From Polynucleobacter necessarius (GTDB lineage: Bacteria > Pseudomonadota > Gammaproteobacteria > Burkholderiales > Burkholderiaceae): 64,000 bases of DNA. Below the pieces are notes generated by a model, which did not search any database, had not been told where the DNA came from, and saw only the letters and a list, made by a program, of their open reading frames with translations. A program made the position numbers and the translations under genes. The stretch lies in contig NZ_LT615228.1 of assembly GCF_900096765.1 (NCBI RefSeq), forward strand, positions 1,370,669 to 1,434,668. The letters run 5' to 3'. Positions 26,935 to 36,603 of this stretch are shown piece by piece. How positions within the stretch are numbered: position 1 is the first letter of the stretch; each line of letters opens with the position of its first letter.

Positions 26935-27357
26935 TTAAGCTTGATCTACTTTTGCACCTAAGCGCAGAATTCCATTTTGCCCGCCTGCGAGCGCTTTCTT
27001 TGCCAACTCTTCTAAGCCCTCACCCCGGTGAGAGATACAGCGCATCAACATGGGTAAATTGAGTCCAGCTAGAACAATGACGGGGGCATTTAATCCCGAA
27101 AGGGGGCCCAAGCTTTCCAGCTTGCTTGCCACATTGGCCGGTGTTGCGCCCATAACATCAGTGAGAATGAGCACACCATTACCAGTATTAACACCATAGG
27201 CAGCTTTCAAAACGCGATCGAAGCTAGCTTTGATATCTTCATGTGGTGGTATATCAACCGCTCTGACGCGCTCTGGCAAAGAACCAAAGGTGTGTTCAAC
27301 AAATCCCAACATTACACTTGCAACTGGGGTGTGAGCAACAATTACTATTCCAGCCAT
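26935..27357 (-). CDS. PTS IIA component, mannose (EIIA-Man) family
   Basis: Cytosolic PTS component of 140 residues from the ATG at 27357 (MAGIVIVAHTP). A longer frame would run into gshB. The phosphorylated His is His9 in IVAHTP, and the family segments GVLILTDVMGATPANVA and APVIVLAGLNLPML are present. No IIB, IIC or IID subunit is adjacent. In betaproteobacteria this gene sits between gshB and ptsH and is thought to be regulatory rather than for transport. Confidence 0.93.
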   Translation of the reverse strand: MAGIVIVAHTPVASVMLGFVEHTFGSLPERVRAVDIPPHEDIKASFDRVLKAAYGVNTGNGVLILTDVMGATPANVASKLESLGPLSGLNAPVIVLAGLNLPMLMRCISHRGEGLEELAKKALAGGQNGILRLGAKVDQA

Positions 27358-27358
27358 A

Positions 27359-28300
27359 TTATGACAATGCCTTTTCAAGCGCCTTCAACCAAAATTGCGG
27401 AACATCAAATCCACTTTGATCGGTAATTTCAACAAAACACGTTGGGCTAGTGACATTAATTTCAGTCAAGTGGCCTCCAATTAAATCGAGCCCAACTAGG
27501 AATAAACCGCGCTGATACAAAATTGGCGCAAACAACCTAGCAATCTTATTTTCTGCATCAGTTAATGGCATGGCAACCCCCTTGCCGCCAGCGGCTAAGT
27601 TGCCGCGAATTTCGTTACCCTGCGGGATGCGAGCCAAGGCAAACGGGACTACTTCACCTCCAATTAATAAGACACGCTTATCGCCCTGAGTGATTTCTGG
27701 CAAGAAACGCTGAACCATAAGCGTTCTAGCTCCATTCTCACCCAAAGTTTCAACAATGCTGGCAAGGTTAAGTCCGTCTGCACCAACCCGAAATACACCC
27801 ATGCCGCCCATGCCATCGAGGGGCTTAATCACGATATCGCGATGGATCTGGTGAAATGACTCCACCGCACTGAGCTCACGTGTCACCAAGGTTGGTGGAA
27901 TGAGCTCTGGAAATTCAGTGATAGACAACTTTTCAGAGTGATCTCGAACTGCAGCAGGATCATTTAATACTTTGGCGCCCTGCTTTACCGCAGCAGACAG
28001 CAGCCAAGTAGTATTGAGATACTCAATATCGAATGGGGGGTCTGTTCTCATCAATATCGCCGAGAAAGATTTAAGTGACCGCAACTCTAGCCCGCCTAAT
28101 TCAAACCAAGATGATGAACTTGGCTTAATGGCTAAGATTTGGCAGTCAGCAACAACTAAATCATCTTTCCACAAGACATTGCGGCTCTGACAAAACCATA
28201 GATGATGACCGGCTTCTTGAGCAACGCGCATCATCGCTAAAGTGGAATCTTTTTTTATCTTGAATGATTCAAGTGGGTCAGCAATAAATAAAAGATCCAT
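27359..28300 (-). CDS. gshB: Glutathione synthetase
   Basis: Joins gamma-glutamylcysteine and glycine to make glutathione. The 313-residue ATP-grasp protein shows DPPFDIEYLNTTWLL, IVIKPLDGMGGMGVFRV (ATP loop), RFLPEITQGDKRVLLIGGEV, and the C-terminal GLDLIGGHLTEINVTSPT. All are typical. It overlaps nothing, stopping one base before the EIIA start. Its upstream partner gshA is frameshifted. Confidence 0.96.
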   Translation of the reverse strand: MDLLFIADPLESFKIKKDSTLAMMRVAQEAGHHLWFCQSRNVLWKDDLVVADCQILAIKPSSSSWFELGGLELRSLKSFSAILMRTDPPFDIEYLNTTWLLSAAVKQGAKVLNDPAAVRDHSEKLSITEFPELIPPTLVTRELSAVESFHQIHRDIVIKPLDGMGGMGVFRVGADGLNLASIVETLGENGARTLMVQRFLPEITQGDKRVLLIGGEVVPFALARIPQGNEIRGNLAAGGKGVAMPLTDAENKIARLFAPILYQRGLFLVGLDLIGGHLTEINVTSPTCFVEITDQSGFDVPQFWLKALEKALS

Positions 28301-28330
28301 ATTCTTTTAGCAGATTAAATACGTCTGAAC

Positions 28331-29625
28331 TTATGCCACTTCCATATCTGGGTCAGTTCGCTCAAGCTCTAGCGAAGAAGCTAACAGAGCCAAACGCGCA
28401 ACCACACCATACAAATAAAAACGATTAGGGGCTGCACTTCCTGGCTTCGCCCCAAAATCTGGCATTGAGTTTTGCTCAAACGCCAAAGGTACAAAATGCA
28501 TACCAGGGGCATTTAGGTTTTCATCTGGCCCACGGTCTGTATGAACGCGATAGAAACCCCCAATGACGTAACGATCAATCATGTAGACCACTGGCTCTGC
28601 AACTGCTTCATTGACTTTTTCAAAGGTATAAACACCCTCTTGAATCAGCACATCGCTAACCTCAAGACCTTCTTTAACAACACTCATTTTGTTGCGGTCT
28701 TTGCGGTTCAATCCCTTTAGCTGCAAGGGATCGTTCACTACCATGACACCCATGCCATAAGTACCAGCATCTGCTTTCACAACCACATATGGCTTTTCTT
28801 TGATGCCGTATTCACGATATTTTTTGGCAGTCTTTTTAAGAACTTGCTCTACAGCAGTTTGCAATTCATCCTCGCCTTTGCGCTCATGGAAATTAATACT
28901 TGAGCAGCTAGCAAAATAAGGATTAATCATCCAAGAATCAATATCGACAACCTTAGCAAACTTCTTGGCAACCTCTTCATAGGCAGCGAAGTGGTTTGAT
29001 TTACGACGCACATGCCAGCCAGCATGCAGGCCGGGCAGCAAATATTGCTCATGTATGTTTTCTAAGATCGGCGGAATGCCAGCTGAAAGATCATTATTGA
29101 GCAAGATGGAGCAGGGATCAAAATCCTTAAGACCCAAACGCTGCTTTTTTAAACCCAAGCGAGATAGAGGCTCCATCAGCAAACGATTGCCATCGGGCAG
29201 CTCAATCCACGTGGGCTTTTTAATTTCTTCAGAAAAGGTTCCTAAGCGAACATTGAGTCCAGCTTGACGAAGTATCGAAGAAAGTCTTACAATGTTTTGC
29301 AAATAAAAAGGCGTGTGTGACGCTCAGGGATCAGCAATAAATTTTTTGCCTCTGGGCAAATTTTTTCGATTGCAGCCATTGCGGCCTGAACAGCCAACGG
29401 CAACATTTGGGGAGAAAGATTATTAAACCCGCCTGGAAATAGATTGGTGTCGACAGGTGCGAGCTTAAATCCAGAGTTACGCAAATCTACTGAGCAATAA
29501 AACGGCGGAGTATGCTCCTGCCATTCAAGCCTAAACCAGCGCTCAATAGTTGGGGTAGCTTCAAGAACCTTGGACTCTAATTCGAGCAAAGGTCCGCTAA
29601 GGGCAGTAATGAGATGTGGAACCAT
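28331..29625 (-). pseudogene. gshA: Glutamate-cysteine ligase, frameshifted
   Basis: First step of glutathione synthesis, in the roughly 430-residue betaproteobacterial form. The N terminus from ATG 29625 (MVPHLITALSG..., WQEHTPPFYCSVDLRN, DTNLFPGGFNNL) runs to LLLIPERHTR and then reads out to a stop at 29287. The expected continuation FYLQNIVRLSSILRQAGLN lies in another frame (to 28331). The junction between 29310 and 29311 lacks about four bases (an Asn and part of a codon usually between HTR and FYLQN); adding them gives about 432 residues. If real, endogenous glutathione synthesis is lost. Confidence 0.9.
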
Positions 29626-29655
29626 TCCACCATTGTAAGATTTTTAAAAGAAAGA

Positions 29656-29677
29656 CGCGGGATCCTAGGATCCCGCG
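29656..29677. terminator. Hairpin of a tandem terminator downstream of amtB
   Basis: A 22-bp perfect palindrome (CGCGGGATCCT and its complement). Read on the minus strand, it follows the hairpin at 29685-29712 and is itself followed by TCTTTCTTTT. It lies in the 105-base gap between gshA and amtB. Confidence 0.65.
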
Positions 29678-29684
29678 CTTAAAA

Positions 29685-29712
29685 ACTGGGCAGTTTTGTA
29701 AAACTGCCCAGT
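29685..29712 (-). terminator. Intrinsic terminator of the torF-like/glnK/amtB operon
   Basis: A 13-bp perfect stem (ACTGGGCAGTTTT and complement) with a two-base loop, followed by TTTTT on the minus strand, 18 bases after the amtB stop. A second GC-rich palindrome follows it, giving a tandem arrangement. Confidence 0.85.
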
Positions 29713-29730
29713 GAGGGGTAAATCTACTAA

Positions 29731-31215
29731 TTAAGACTCGTATGCAGACTCACCATGTGAGCTGATATCCAAGCCTTCGCGCTCTTCTTCTTCCTTCACA
29801 CGCAAACCGATCACGATATCGATCAATTTGAAGGCAATGAAAGAAACTACGCCGGACCAAATTATGGTAGTAATCACGCCTTGAGCTTGAATCCATAATT
29901 GGCTAGCAATTGAGTAATCAGGGGCAACGGCATTAGCTACGTAATCCCAGATACCTGTGCCACCCAAAGCTGGATCAGCAAATACGCCAGTCAACAATGC
30001 ACCAGAGATACCGCCAACGCCGTGAACACCGAAAACGTCCAAGCTGTCATCTGAACCCAAAATCTTCTTAAGACCAGTAACACCCCAGAGGCAAATGACA
30101 CCAGCGAACAAGCCGATTGCGATAGAGCCCATTGGGCCAGCAAATCCAGCAGCAGGAGTAATGGCAACCAAACCAGCTACGCAACCAGAAGCGGCGCCTA
30201 ACATTGAAGGCTTGCCTTTGCGAACCCACTCAGCTACAGACCAGCCCAATACAGCAGCGGCAGTTGCTAAATAAGTATTTACGAAAGCCAATGCAGCGCT
30301 ACCGTTTGCTTCTAGGGCTGAACCAGCATTGAAACCAAACCAGCCAAACCACAAGAGTGCAGCACCAGTCATCACATAAACGAGGTTATGCGGCTTCATT
30401 GCTTCTTTGCCATAACCAATACGCTTGCCGATCACGAATGAACCAACCAAGCCAGCGATCGCCGCATTGATATGAACAACAGTACCACCAGCAAAGTCGA
30501 GAACACCTTTTTGCCACAACCAACCAGCACGAGCAGTAATTGCCTCAAGCGATGCAGCATCCTTGATGTCATCTGGACCAGGCCAGAACCAAACCATGTG
30601 AGCGATTGGCAAGTAACTAAATGTGAACCAGATCACCATGAATACCAAGATTGCAGAGAACTTAGCGCGCTCAGCAAAAGAGCCGATGATCAAGCAGCAA
30701 GTAATCGTCGCAAACACTGCTTGGAAAGCCATAAATACGTACTCAGGAATTACAACACCCTTACTAAAGGTTGCTGCTACTGAGTCAGGATTCATGCCGC
30801 CCAAGAACAGACGATCAAGTCCGCCAACAAATGCACCGCCTTCCGTGAATGCAAAGCTATAGCCATAAATAGACCAAAGCACCGTAATCAAAGAGAAGAC
30901 CATGAAACATTGCATGCAAATGGACAGGATATTTTTGCTACGTGTCAAACCGCCGTAGAACAAAGCCAATCCAGGAAGAGTCATCAACAACACTAAAGCT
31001 GTTGAAACCATCATCCATGCTGTATCTGCTTTATTGCACTTTTCAGAGCAAAGAACAGGTGCAGGTTCCGCAGCAGCTGGTGTTGCAGCTGGAGCAGTAA
31101 CTGCTGGTTTTTTTACTTCATCAACATGCGCTGGTGAAGTAACCATCACACCAGTAGCGCCGATAGCCAAGGCCATTGCACCACCAGCTACGAGTCGTTT
31201 CATCCAAGCTAACAT
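29731..31215 (-). CDS. amtB: Ammonium transporter
   Basis: Inner-membrane ammonium channel of the Amt/Mep/Rh family. I chose the ATG at 31215 (MLAWMKRLVAGG, preceded by AGAGAGG), giving 494 residues; a longer frame to 31386 would overlap glnK. An N-terminal signal peptide is followed by an Ala/Pro-rich linker and eleven membrane segments. Signature stretches are TLPGLALFYGGLTRSKN, GGTVVHINAAIAGLVGS (pore His) and DVFGVHGVGGISGALLTG (second pore His). It ends with a cytosolic tail. It follows glnK by 13 bases; P-II directly gates this channel. Confidence 0.95.
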   Translation of the reverse strand: MLAWMKRLVAGGAMALAIGATGVMVTSPAHVDEVKKPAVTAPAATPAAAEPAPVLCSEKCNKADTAWMMVSTALVLLMTLPGLALFYGGLTRSKNILSICMQCFMVFSLITVLWSIYGYSFAFTEGGAFVGGLDRLFLGGMNPDSVAATFSKGVVIPEYVFMAFQAVFATITCCLIIGSFAERAKFSAILVFMVIWFTFSYLPIAHMVWFWPGPDDIKDAASLEAITARAGWLWQKGVLDFAGGTVVHINAAIAGLVGSFVIGKRIGYGKEAMKPHNLVYVMTGAALLWFGWFGFNAGSALEANGSAALAFVNTYLATAAAVLGWSVAEWVRKGKPSMLGAASGCVAGLVAITPAAGFAGPMGSIAIGLFAGVICLWGVTGLKKILGSDDSLDVFGVHGVGGISGALLTGVFADPALGGTGIWDYVANAVAPDYSIASQLWIQAQGVITTIIWSGVVSFIAFKLIDIVIGLRVKEEEEREGLDISSHGESAYES

Positions 31216-31228
31216 TTTGAACCTCTCT

Positions 31229-31579
<351 letters not shown>

Positions 31580-31592
31580 TCAGAGGTGGAAA

Positions 31593-32465
31593 TTAGAAAG
31601 TTTTGGTTAAGGAAATTAATCCTGTTGATTTACCTAGGTTTTTACCCTGTGGACTGACATAGGAATAGGCGCCTTGCACTGTTACCGCATTAGTTCCAAC
31701 ATAAGCGATTGCAGCTGATAAACCACCCCCCCCCAAAAAATCTTTAGTCACACCCAATTTCCAGTCTGTATAGCTGAAGAGGGTATTGTTACTCAAGATA
31801 GAGCTGTAGCTACCCTGAGAGGCTTGATTGCCAGCAACATATTGATAACCAATGTGTCCATTTAGAGCTAAGCTCCAAACACCAGTGTCATAGTTCAACG
31901 TCAAATCAGGGTAGTAAAACCCTGAAGAATTCACATTGCCGAATAGTGTGCTGATGGCATATGAAATCTTACCGAAACCTGTTACTGGCCCAAAGGTAAA
32001 GTTCTGAGCAACATAAAGCTCTGTAGTATTTGGATTGACCATATTTGCAGTAGTTGTCAAACCGCTAGTTGGATAGTAGTACTGCAAAATACCCAAATCT
32101 GAAGCAAAACCTTCGCCAAGCCATTCTTTCTTAACGCCAGCATAGAAATCCATTTCGATTGGCGCAGAAACAGATTTACCAGTATTGATATAAGCGTTAT
32201 CTCCAACCCAGCTAATTGAACTATTCCAGTTACCGATGTAGAAACCGCTCTCATGAGCATAATCAAAACCACCTTGAATAGCAGGCTTAAAGTTAGATTG
32301 ACTGATACCGCGATAACGATAGTCATTTACAACGGTTACGTTCGCTGTGATTGGGCTAGCCTCTGGCGCTTCAGCAGCCTCTTCAGCAAATACTGAAGAG
32401 CAAGCCAAGCCGCTTAGCAATGCAACTGCGGCAGCAGAGATTGCTTTCTTGTGCAAAGTTTTCAT
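31593..32465 (-). CDS. TorF-family putative porin (TIGR02001 type)
   Basis: 290-residue outer-membrane beta-barrel protein. It has a clear signal peptide (AISAAAVALLSGLACSSVFA, about 8-27), then the characteristic start of the family, NVTVVNDYRYRGISQSN, many alternating hydrophobic strands and a C-terminal SLTKTF ending in Phe, typical of outer-membrane proteins. Good ribosome binding site (AAGGAG) before the ATG. First gene of the operon with glnK and amtB, so a role in letting ammonium or small nitrogen compounds through the outer membrane is a reasonable inference, unproven. Confidence 0.88.
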   Translation of the reverse strand: MKTLHKKAISAAAVALLSGLACSSVFAEEAAEAPEASPITANVTVVNDYRYRGISQSNFKPAIQGGFDYAHESGFYIGNWNSSISWVGDNAYINTGKSVSAPIEMDFYAGVKKEWLGEGFASDLGILQYYYPTSGLTTTANMVNPNTTELYVAQNFTFGPVTGFGKISYAISTLFGNVNSSGFYYPDLTLNYDTGVWSLALNGHIGYQYVAGNQASQGSYSSILSNNTLFSYTDWKLGVTKDFLGGGGLSAAIAYVGTNAVTVQGAYSYVSPQGKNLGKSTGLISLTKTF

Positions 32466-32525
32466 ACTTAACTCCTTACGGTTGTAATAAAAAAATGGGT
32501 TGAATGCTTATTGCATGGAGTGATA

Positions 32526-32542
32526 TTGAAGGGGTGCGCCAA
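32526..32542 (-). promoter_or_regulatory. Weak sigma-54 promoter candidate
   Basis: On the minus strand TTGGCGC, five bases, TTCAA. The -24 GG element fits; the -12 element lacks the normally invariant GC. It is well placed between the NtrC-type site and the porin gene (start 32465), but the match alone is poor. Confidence 0.3.
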
Positions 32543-32577
32543 TTGGCAACGGCCCCCATTCCCCGAATTAATGCCTA

Positions 32578-32594
32578 TGCACTTATTTGGTGCA
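32578..32594. promoter_or_regulatory. NtrC-type enhancer site
   Basis: TGCACTTATTTGGTGCA, a 17-base near-palindrome matching the NtrC binding pattern (TGCAC and GGTGCA arms). A second, imperfect half-site pair (TGCAATTAAGTGCA) overlaps its right end at 32591-32604. It lies 113 bases upstream of the porin-glnK-amtB operon, the type of operon NtrC activates. Confidence 0.7.
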
Positions 32595-32727
32595 ATTAAG
32601 TGCACTACTTTTGTGAATTGTGGGGATATTTTCCATTTTTCAGCCATTGGAACAGTTTTTAATGGCTCAACATAAAATAGCAATGTGTATCTTTTATGCA
32701 ACTTTAATTAGGCCTAAAAACCCCATC

Positions 32728-32985
32728 ATGCAAAAACCAAGCGAAATTCTGGAGCAAGTACAACGGATTGCTAGCGATATGCAAAGCAAAGTAAGCGATG
32801 TCATTCGCAACTCTCCAGCACATGAAATTGAAAAGAATGTGCGGACAATGATGAATCAAGGTTTTCAGAAAATGGATTTAGTCACTCGTGAAGAATTTGA
32901 ACTACAAAATAAAGTACTTGCCAAAACTAGAGAGAAATTAGAGGCGCTTGAGGCAAAAGTTGCTGCGCTAGAAAAAACGCAGTAA
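32728..32985 (+). CDS. ubiK: Ubiquinone biosynthesis accessory factor UbiK (BMFP)
   Basis: 85-residue, highly charged protein that helps the ubiquinone biosynthesis complex work under oxygen. The start at 32728 (MQKPSEILEQVQRIASDMQ) is chosen over an in-frame extension to 32620, which lacks family similarity. The N half is amphipathic; the C-terminal 30 residues (VTREEFELQNKVLAKTREKLEALEAKVAALEKTQ region) form a coiled coil, as in the BMFP/YqiC family. Divergent from the glnK operon. Confidence 0.9.
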   Translation: MQKPSEILEQVQRIASDMQSKVSDVIRNSPAHEIEKNVRTMMNQGFQKMDLVTREEFELQNKVLAKTREKLEALEAKVAALEKTQ

Positions 32986-32997
32986 TTTTTCAGAGTT

Positions 32998-33573
32998 TCA
33001 CTCTGGGTAAAACTCATTGAAGAAGTTTGCATATTCTTCTTTGGTTAGCAATAGCTTTGCATCGATCGAATCTCGATTGGTATGTAATACTGAAATCTGA
33101 TACACAAACATAGCACCACTATCAGACAGTCGAGTGATCCAGCGTACTCGCATTGTTTGCTGAACCTTGCCATTTTCAACAAAGCTAATTAAATGGTCTT
33201 TGATAGGAAGAAGCTGATGATTGGTGGTTTGATATACCCCGTCTTCAGCAACAACCAAACCACCTTCAGCTTTCGCTCTTTCTAGTAAGTTAGCCTGCAA
33301 TTGAGCAACAATGCTCGGGGTCAAAGCGGCTTGTTTATTTGTTAGCTTAATCGTACTGATGGAGTAAATATCATCATCAATTTTGAGGGCTTCAAGCGTC
33401 TGTGCGAGCCCTTGATCTTGATAAGTAGTTTGGCGATTAATCTTCTCAGGCTTTCCCGGAAAGAGTGCTGTGTAATGTTGATCCGGAGACTGTACGGTTC
33501 GCCAATTTAGCTTGGGACTGCAAGCTGCGAGTAAAACAAAAGTTAGCGCCAGAGCACCAGCCTTTACAACCAT
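32998..33573 (-). CDS. Putative lipoprotein of unknown function
   Basis: 191 residues from ATG 33573, immediately after the lipA stop (TAAGATG). The start gives a clean lipoprotein signal, MVVKAGALALTFVLLAAC, with lipobox LAAC (Cys18). Longer in-frame starts at 33594 and 33708 run into lipA. The mature part (WRTVQSPDQHYTALFPGKPEKINRQ...) resembles conserved betaproteobacterial proteins without assigned function; no catalytic motif is visible. Converges on ubiK with 12 bases between stops. Confidence 0.8.
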   Translation of the reverse strand: MVVKAGALALTFVLLAACSPKLNWRTVQSPDQHYTALFPGKPEKINRQTTYQDQGLAQTLEALKIDDDIYSISTIKLTNKQAALTPSIVAQLQANLLERAKAEGGLVVAEDGVYQTTNHQLLPIKDHLISFVENGKVQQTMRVRWITRLSDSGAMFVYQISVLHTNRDSIDAKLLLTKEEYANFFNEFYPE

Positions 33574-33574
33574 C

Positions 33575-34585
33575 TTAGACAACGCCTGCTCCATGCGCTT
33601 GTTGATCTGCGTGATAGCTAGATCGCACCATAGCACCCACAGCGGCGTGCGAGAAGCCCATTTCATAGGCCTTTTTTTCAAACATTTTGAATACATCAGG
33701 ATGAACATAACGCTGAACTGGCAAGTGGTGGCCAGAGGGCGCCAGGTATTGGCCGATAGTTAACATATCAATATTGTGTTCACGCATATCGCGCATCACT
33801 TCCAAAATTTCTTCATCTGTTTCCCCTAGGCCCACCATCAAACCACTCTTCGTTGGAATATGGGGAAAGCGCTCCTTAAATTCTTTTAGCAACTTCAAAG
33901 AATGTAGGTAATCAGCCCCTGGCCTTGCTTGCTTGTATAAACGAGGCACTGTTTCCAAATTATGATTCATGACATCTGGCAAACCGCTTGGGGCATGCTC
34001 GGCAAAGATGTCTAAAGCCTTATCTAAACGCCCTCGAAAATCAGGAACCAGAACTTCAATGCGAGTGCTTGGCGATAGGCTTCTGGATTGAGAAATGCAA
34101 TCAACATAATGCAGTGCGCCACCATCACGCAGATCATCACGATCCACGCTGGTAATCACTACATAATTGAGTTTGAGCGCAGCAATTGTTCTCGCTAAGT
34201 TAGCGGGCTCTTTAACATCGAGCGGATCAGGCCTTCCATGCCCAACATCACAGAAAGGGCAACGACGCGTACATTTATCACCCATGATCATGAATGTCGC
34301 AGTACCTTTACCAAAGCACTCACCGATATTTGGGCAACTGGCCTCTTCGCAAACAGTGACTAATTCATTTTCACGCAAAATCTTTTTGATTTCATTAAAA
34401 CGAGAATTGCCAGATGCAGCTTTTACTCGAATCCAATCGGGCTTCTTCAAAACTTCTTCAAGCGGGACAATTTTGATTGGAATGCGCGCAGTCTTCTCGC
34501 TTGATTTTTGCTTGCGAGTGGCGTCGTACTCAAGATCTTGGCGGTCTTGAATTGACTCCTTGATGTCAGTTTTATTTATGGTCAT
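33575..34585 (-). CDS. lipA: Lipoyl synthase
   Basis: Radical-SAM enzyme that inserts two sulfurs into octanoyl groups to form lipoyl cofactors of pyruvate and 2-oxoglutarate dehydrogenases. The 336-residue protein has the auxiliary cluster motif [12 protein letters not shown] and the radical-SAM motif CTRRCPFC. The C-terminal Ser ligand of the auxiliary cluster lies in [11 protein letters not shown]. It follows lipB with a four-base overlap, the normal lipB-lipA pair. Intact. Confidence 0.97.
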   Translation of the reverse strand: MTINKTDIKESIQDRQDLEYDATRKQKSSEKTARIPIKIVPLEEVLKKPDWIRVKAASGNSRFNEIKKILRENELVTVCEEASCPNIGECFGKGTATFMIMGDKCTRRCPFCDVGHGRPDPLDVKEPANLARTIAALKLNYVVITSVDRDDLRDGGALHYVDCISQSRSLSPSTRIEVLVPDFRGRLDKALDIFAEHAPSGLPDVMNHNLETVPRLYKQARPGADYLHSLKLLKEFKERFPHIPTKSGLMVGLGETDEEILEVMRDMREHNIDMLTIGQYLAPSGHHLPVQRYVHPDVFKMFEKKAYEMGFSHAAVGAMVRSSYHADQQAHGAGVV

Positions 34586-35226
34586 GTTGGCATGATTTGC
34601 TTTTGCAAATACTGCAAAAGCTTTTGGCTAATAGTGTCTATATTGTCCCTGATCCCAAGGGTTTGCATATCCACCGTCTTTAAGCCCTCATAACCACAAG
34701 GGTGGATGCGTGCAAAAGCCTCCAAATCAGTGCCTACATTCAATGCTAAACCATGATAGGAGCAACTTTTGGAAACCTTGAGCCCTAGGGCGGCAATTTT
34801 TGCCCCAACCCATTCGGAGGAGATCCCCGCTTGTTCGGAGACATAAATTCCTGGGGCCCCCGGTTTTCTCTCAGCCTGAATTTCAAAATCTGCCAGAGTA
34901 TCAATGACCGATTGCTCAATCCGAGACACCAGCTCTTTGACAAAAATTCTGAGGCGCTTTAGATCAAGCAAGAGATAAACCACAATCTGACCTGGACCGT
35001 GATAAGTAATTTCGCCTCCGCGATCTACTTGCACCATTGGGATTTGATTACTGGGCGAGTGAAGATTACTCGCATCTCCAGCCAATCCTAGAGTGAAGAC
35101 CGGAGGGTGCTCTAATACCCATATTTCATCTGGCGTATCACTATTTCGTTCTTTGGTAAAAACGCGCATGGCCTCATACGTAGATTCATAATCAGCCAAT
35201 CCAAGGTGCTTTATTAAAACCGTCAT
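34582..35226 (-). CDS. lipB: Octanoyltransferase LipB
   Basis: Moves octanoyl from acyl carrier protein to lipoyl domains, the step before LipA. The 214-residue protein contains [37 protein letters not shown], and the catalytic Lys in the [25 protein letters not shown] stretch with the catalytic Cys in RIHPCGYEG. Stop overlaps lipA start by four bases; the DUF493 gene ends nine bases upstream. Confidence 0.96.
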   Translation of the reverse strand: MTVLIKHLGLADYESTYEAMRVFTKERNSDTPDEIWVLEHPPVFTLGLAGDASNLHSPSNQIPMVQVDRGGEITYHGPGQIVVYLLLDLKRLRIFVKELVSRIEQSVIDTLADFEIQAERKPGAPGIYVSEQAGISSEWVGAKIAALGLKVSKSCSYHGLALNVGTDLEAFARIHPCGYEGLKTVDMQTLGIRDNIDTISQKLLQYLQKQIMPT

Positions 35227-35235
35227 GAAATCAAA

Positions 35236-35502
35236 TTACAAAACAACACTAACTAATGGATGCGTAGATAGGGTGCGATAGAGCTCATCTAATTGTTCAC
35301 GGCTAGTTGCGGTAATAGGCAAGGTAATTCCCAAATAATTTCCATCCTTAGATGGTCTTTGCTCAACCTTGCTCTCATCAAACGTTGGATCAAACTGCTT
35401 AGCAATGTGAATAATTGCGGGCAAATATTCCGGATTGCTTTTTCCCATAACCTTAATAGGAAAAAGAGATGGGTACTCAATCAGTGATTTTTCTTCAGCC
35501 AT
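35236..35502 (-). CDS. DUF493 (YbeD-like) protein
   Basis: 88-residue protein with the segments LIEYPSLFPIKVMGK, IAKQFDP and GNYLGITLPITATSREQLDELYRTLSTHPLVSVVL, which match the DUF493/YbeD family with a ferredoxin-like fold. Its neighbour lipB is also beside ybeD in E. coli, so the gene order is conserved across proteobacteria. Proposed to influence lipoate synthesis, not demonstrated. Confidence 0.9.
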   Translation of the reverse strand: MAEEKSLIEYPSLFPIKVMGKSNPEYLPAIIHIAKQFDPTFDESKVEQRPSKDGNYLGITLPITATSREQLDELYRTLSTHPLVSVVL

Positions 35503-35519
35503 AATTTTTGATCGCTCTC

Positions 35520-36236
35520 TTAATTTTTACGAAGGTCTGGCATGCCTAACCAAGCACCAGAAATAATATTGCGAATGCAATGCAAACGACGATGGAAGAA
35601 GTGATCTGCACCGGGAACCACCTGGACCGTTAGTTCCTGTGGGCGCGCCCAATCTAAGACATCAATAAGTGGAATGGTTTCATCTAACTCACCATGGATC
35701 AAAATCGTATCAGCAGGCACTTGGGCAAGCGTCCACTTCCCAGCTGCGCTTCCAACCATTACCAGGCGCTCAGCTGGTCGGCCAAGCTCTGCAAGCCTTT
35801 GAACTAAATGACTTCCGACAAAACTGCCAAATGAGAAACCAGAAACTACCAAGGGTAAAGTGTTCGCTGCAGCCGTCCAAGATTGGTTGGCTGTTGCCTC
35901 AAACTGCAACCAACTTGATGGTGTTTGCATCCACTCAGTCACGTAAAGCAAGTCTTCTAATTCACCGATACCATCGTCATGAACACCAGCAGTCCCTCCA
36001 ACGCCACGAAAATTGGGTCGCACACTAACATAACCCAACTGATTAAATGCGCGTGCCATCGTTTGGGCAACTTTGTTGTCCATCGTACCACCCATCAGGG
36101 GATGAGGATGTGCAACCAAGGCTAGCCCACGAACTGCAAATGCTGGATCATTTTTTAATTCATCTGGAAAATCAATGGACATCTCCATTGGCCCGACTAA
36201 ACCATCAATGTGAATAATTTTGTTACGGCTATTCAT
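35520..36236 (-). CDS. Alpha/beta hydrolase
   Basis: 238 residues from ATG 36236 (MNSRNKIIHIDG); a TTG start at 36254 is less likely. Family features: HPHPLMGGTMDNKVAQT after the second strand, RPNFRGVGGTAG, the nucleophile elbow GFSFGSF (Ser at the centre), and DHFFHRRL, where the His is the likely catalytic base. Close to the YtfL/DUF-type hydrolases found upstream of DUF493-lipB in betaproteobacteria. Substrate unknown. Confidence 0.85.
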   Translation of the reverse strand: MNSRNKIIHIDGLVGPMEMSIDFPDELKNDPAFAVRGLALVAHPHPLMGGTMDNKVAQTMARAFNQLGYVSVRPNFRGVGGTAGVHDDGIGELEDLLYVTEWMQTPSSWLQFEATANQSWTAAANTLPLVVSGFSFGSFVGSHLVQRLAELGRPAERLVMVGSAAGKWTLAQVPADTILIHGELDETIPLIDVLDWARPQELTVQVVPGADHFFHRRLHCIRNIISGAWLGMPDLRKN

Positions 36237-36266
36237 GAAGGAAGCTTTCAACAATAACTAAAGTTA

Positions 36267-36575
36267 TTACGATAATTGCAGACGCTCAACAGGATGTCCA
36301 TGAATGAGATGGGATTGAATAATTTCTTCCACATCCCCTGTATCAACTAATGTGTACCAAATGCCTTGGGGATAGACCACCATGACTGGACCATCAGCAC
36401 AGCGGTCTAAGCAACCCGCTTTGTTAACGCGAATCTTTCCAGGGCCAGATAAGCCCAGTTCTTTGACTCTATTCTTAGCGTACTCAAATAACGCAAACGC
36501 GTTGTGCCGATCACAACAATCTTCGCCATTACTACGCTGATTTAAACAAAAAAATAGGTGGTATGAAAAGCTCAT
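36267..36575 (-). CDS. Thioredoxin-like [2Fe-2S] ferredoxin
   Basis: 102-residue protein of the thioredoxin-fold ferredoxin family. Cysteines of the cluster are in FFCLNQR, EDCCDRHN, and NKAGCLDRCADGPVMVVYPQGIWY. It resembles the NuoE-like ferredoxins found in aerobic bacteria. It lies in the minus-strand string between the VanZ-family gene and the hydrolase, with short gaps, and may be cotranscribed with them. Confidence 0.88.
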   Translation of the reverse strand: MSFSYHLFFCLNQRSNGEDCCDRHNAFALFEYAKNRVKELGLSGPGKIRVNKAGCLDRCADGPVMVVYPQGIWYTLVDTGDVEEIIQSHLIHGHPVERLQLS

Positions 36576-36603
36576 AGAAAAATTATATTCATCAATACTT
36601 CGA

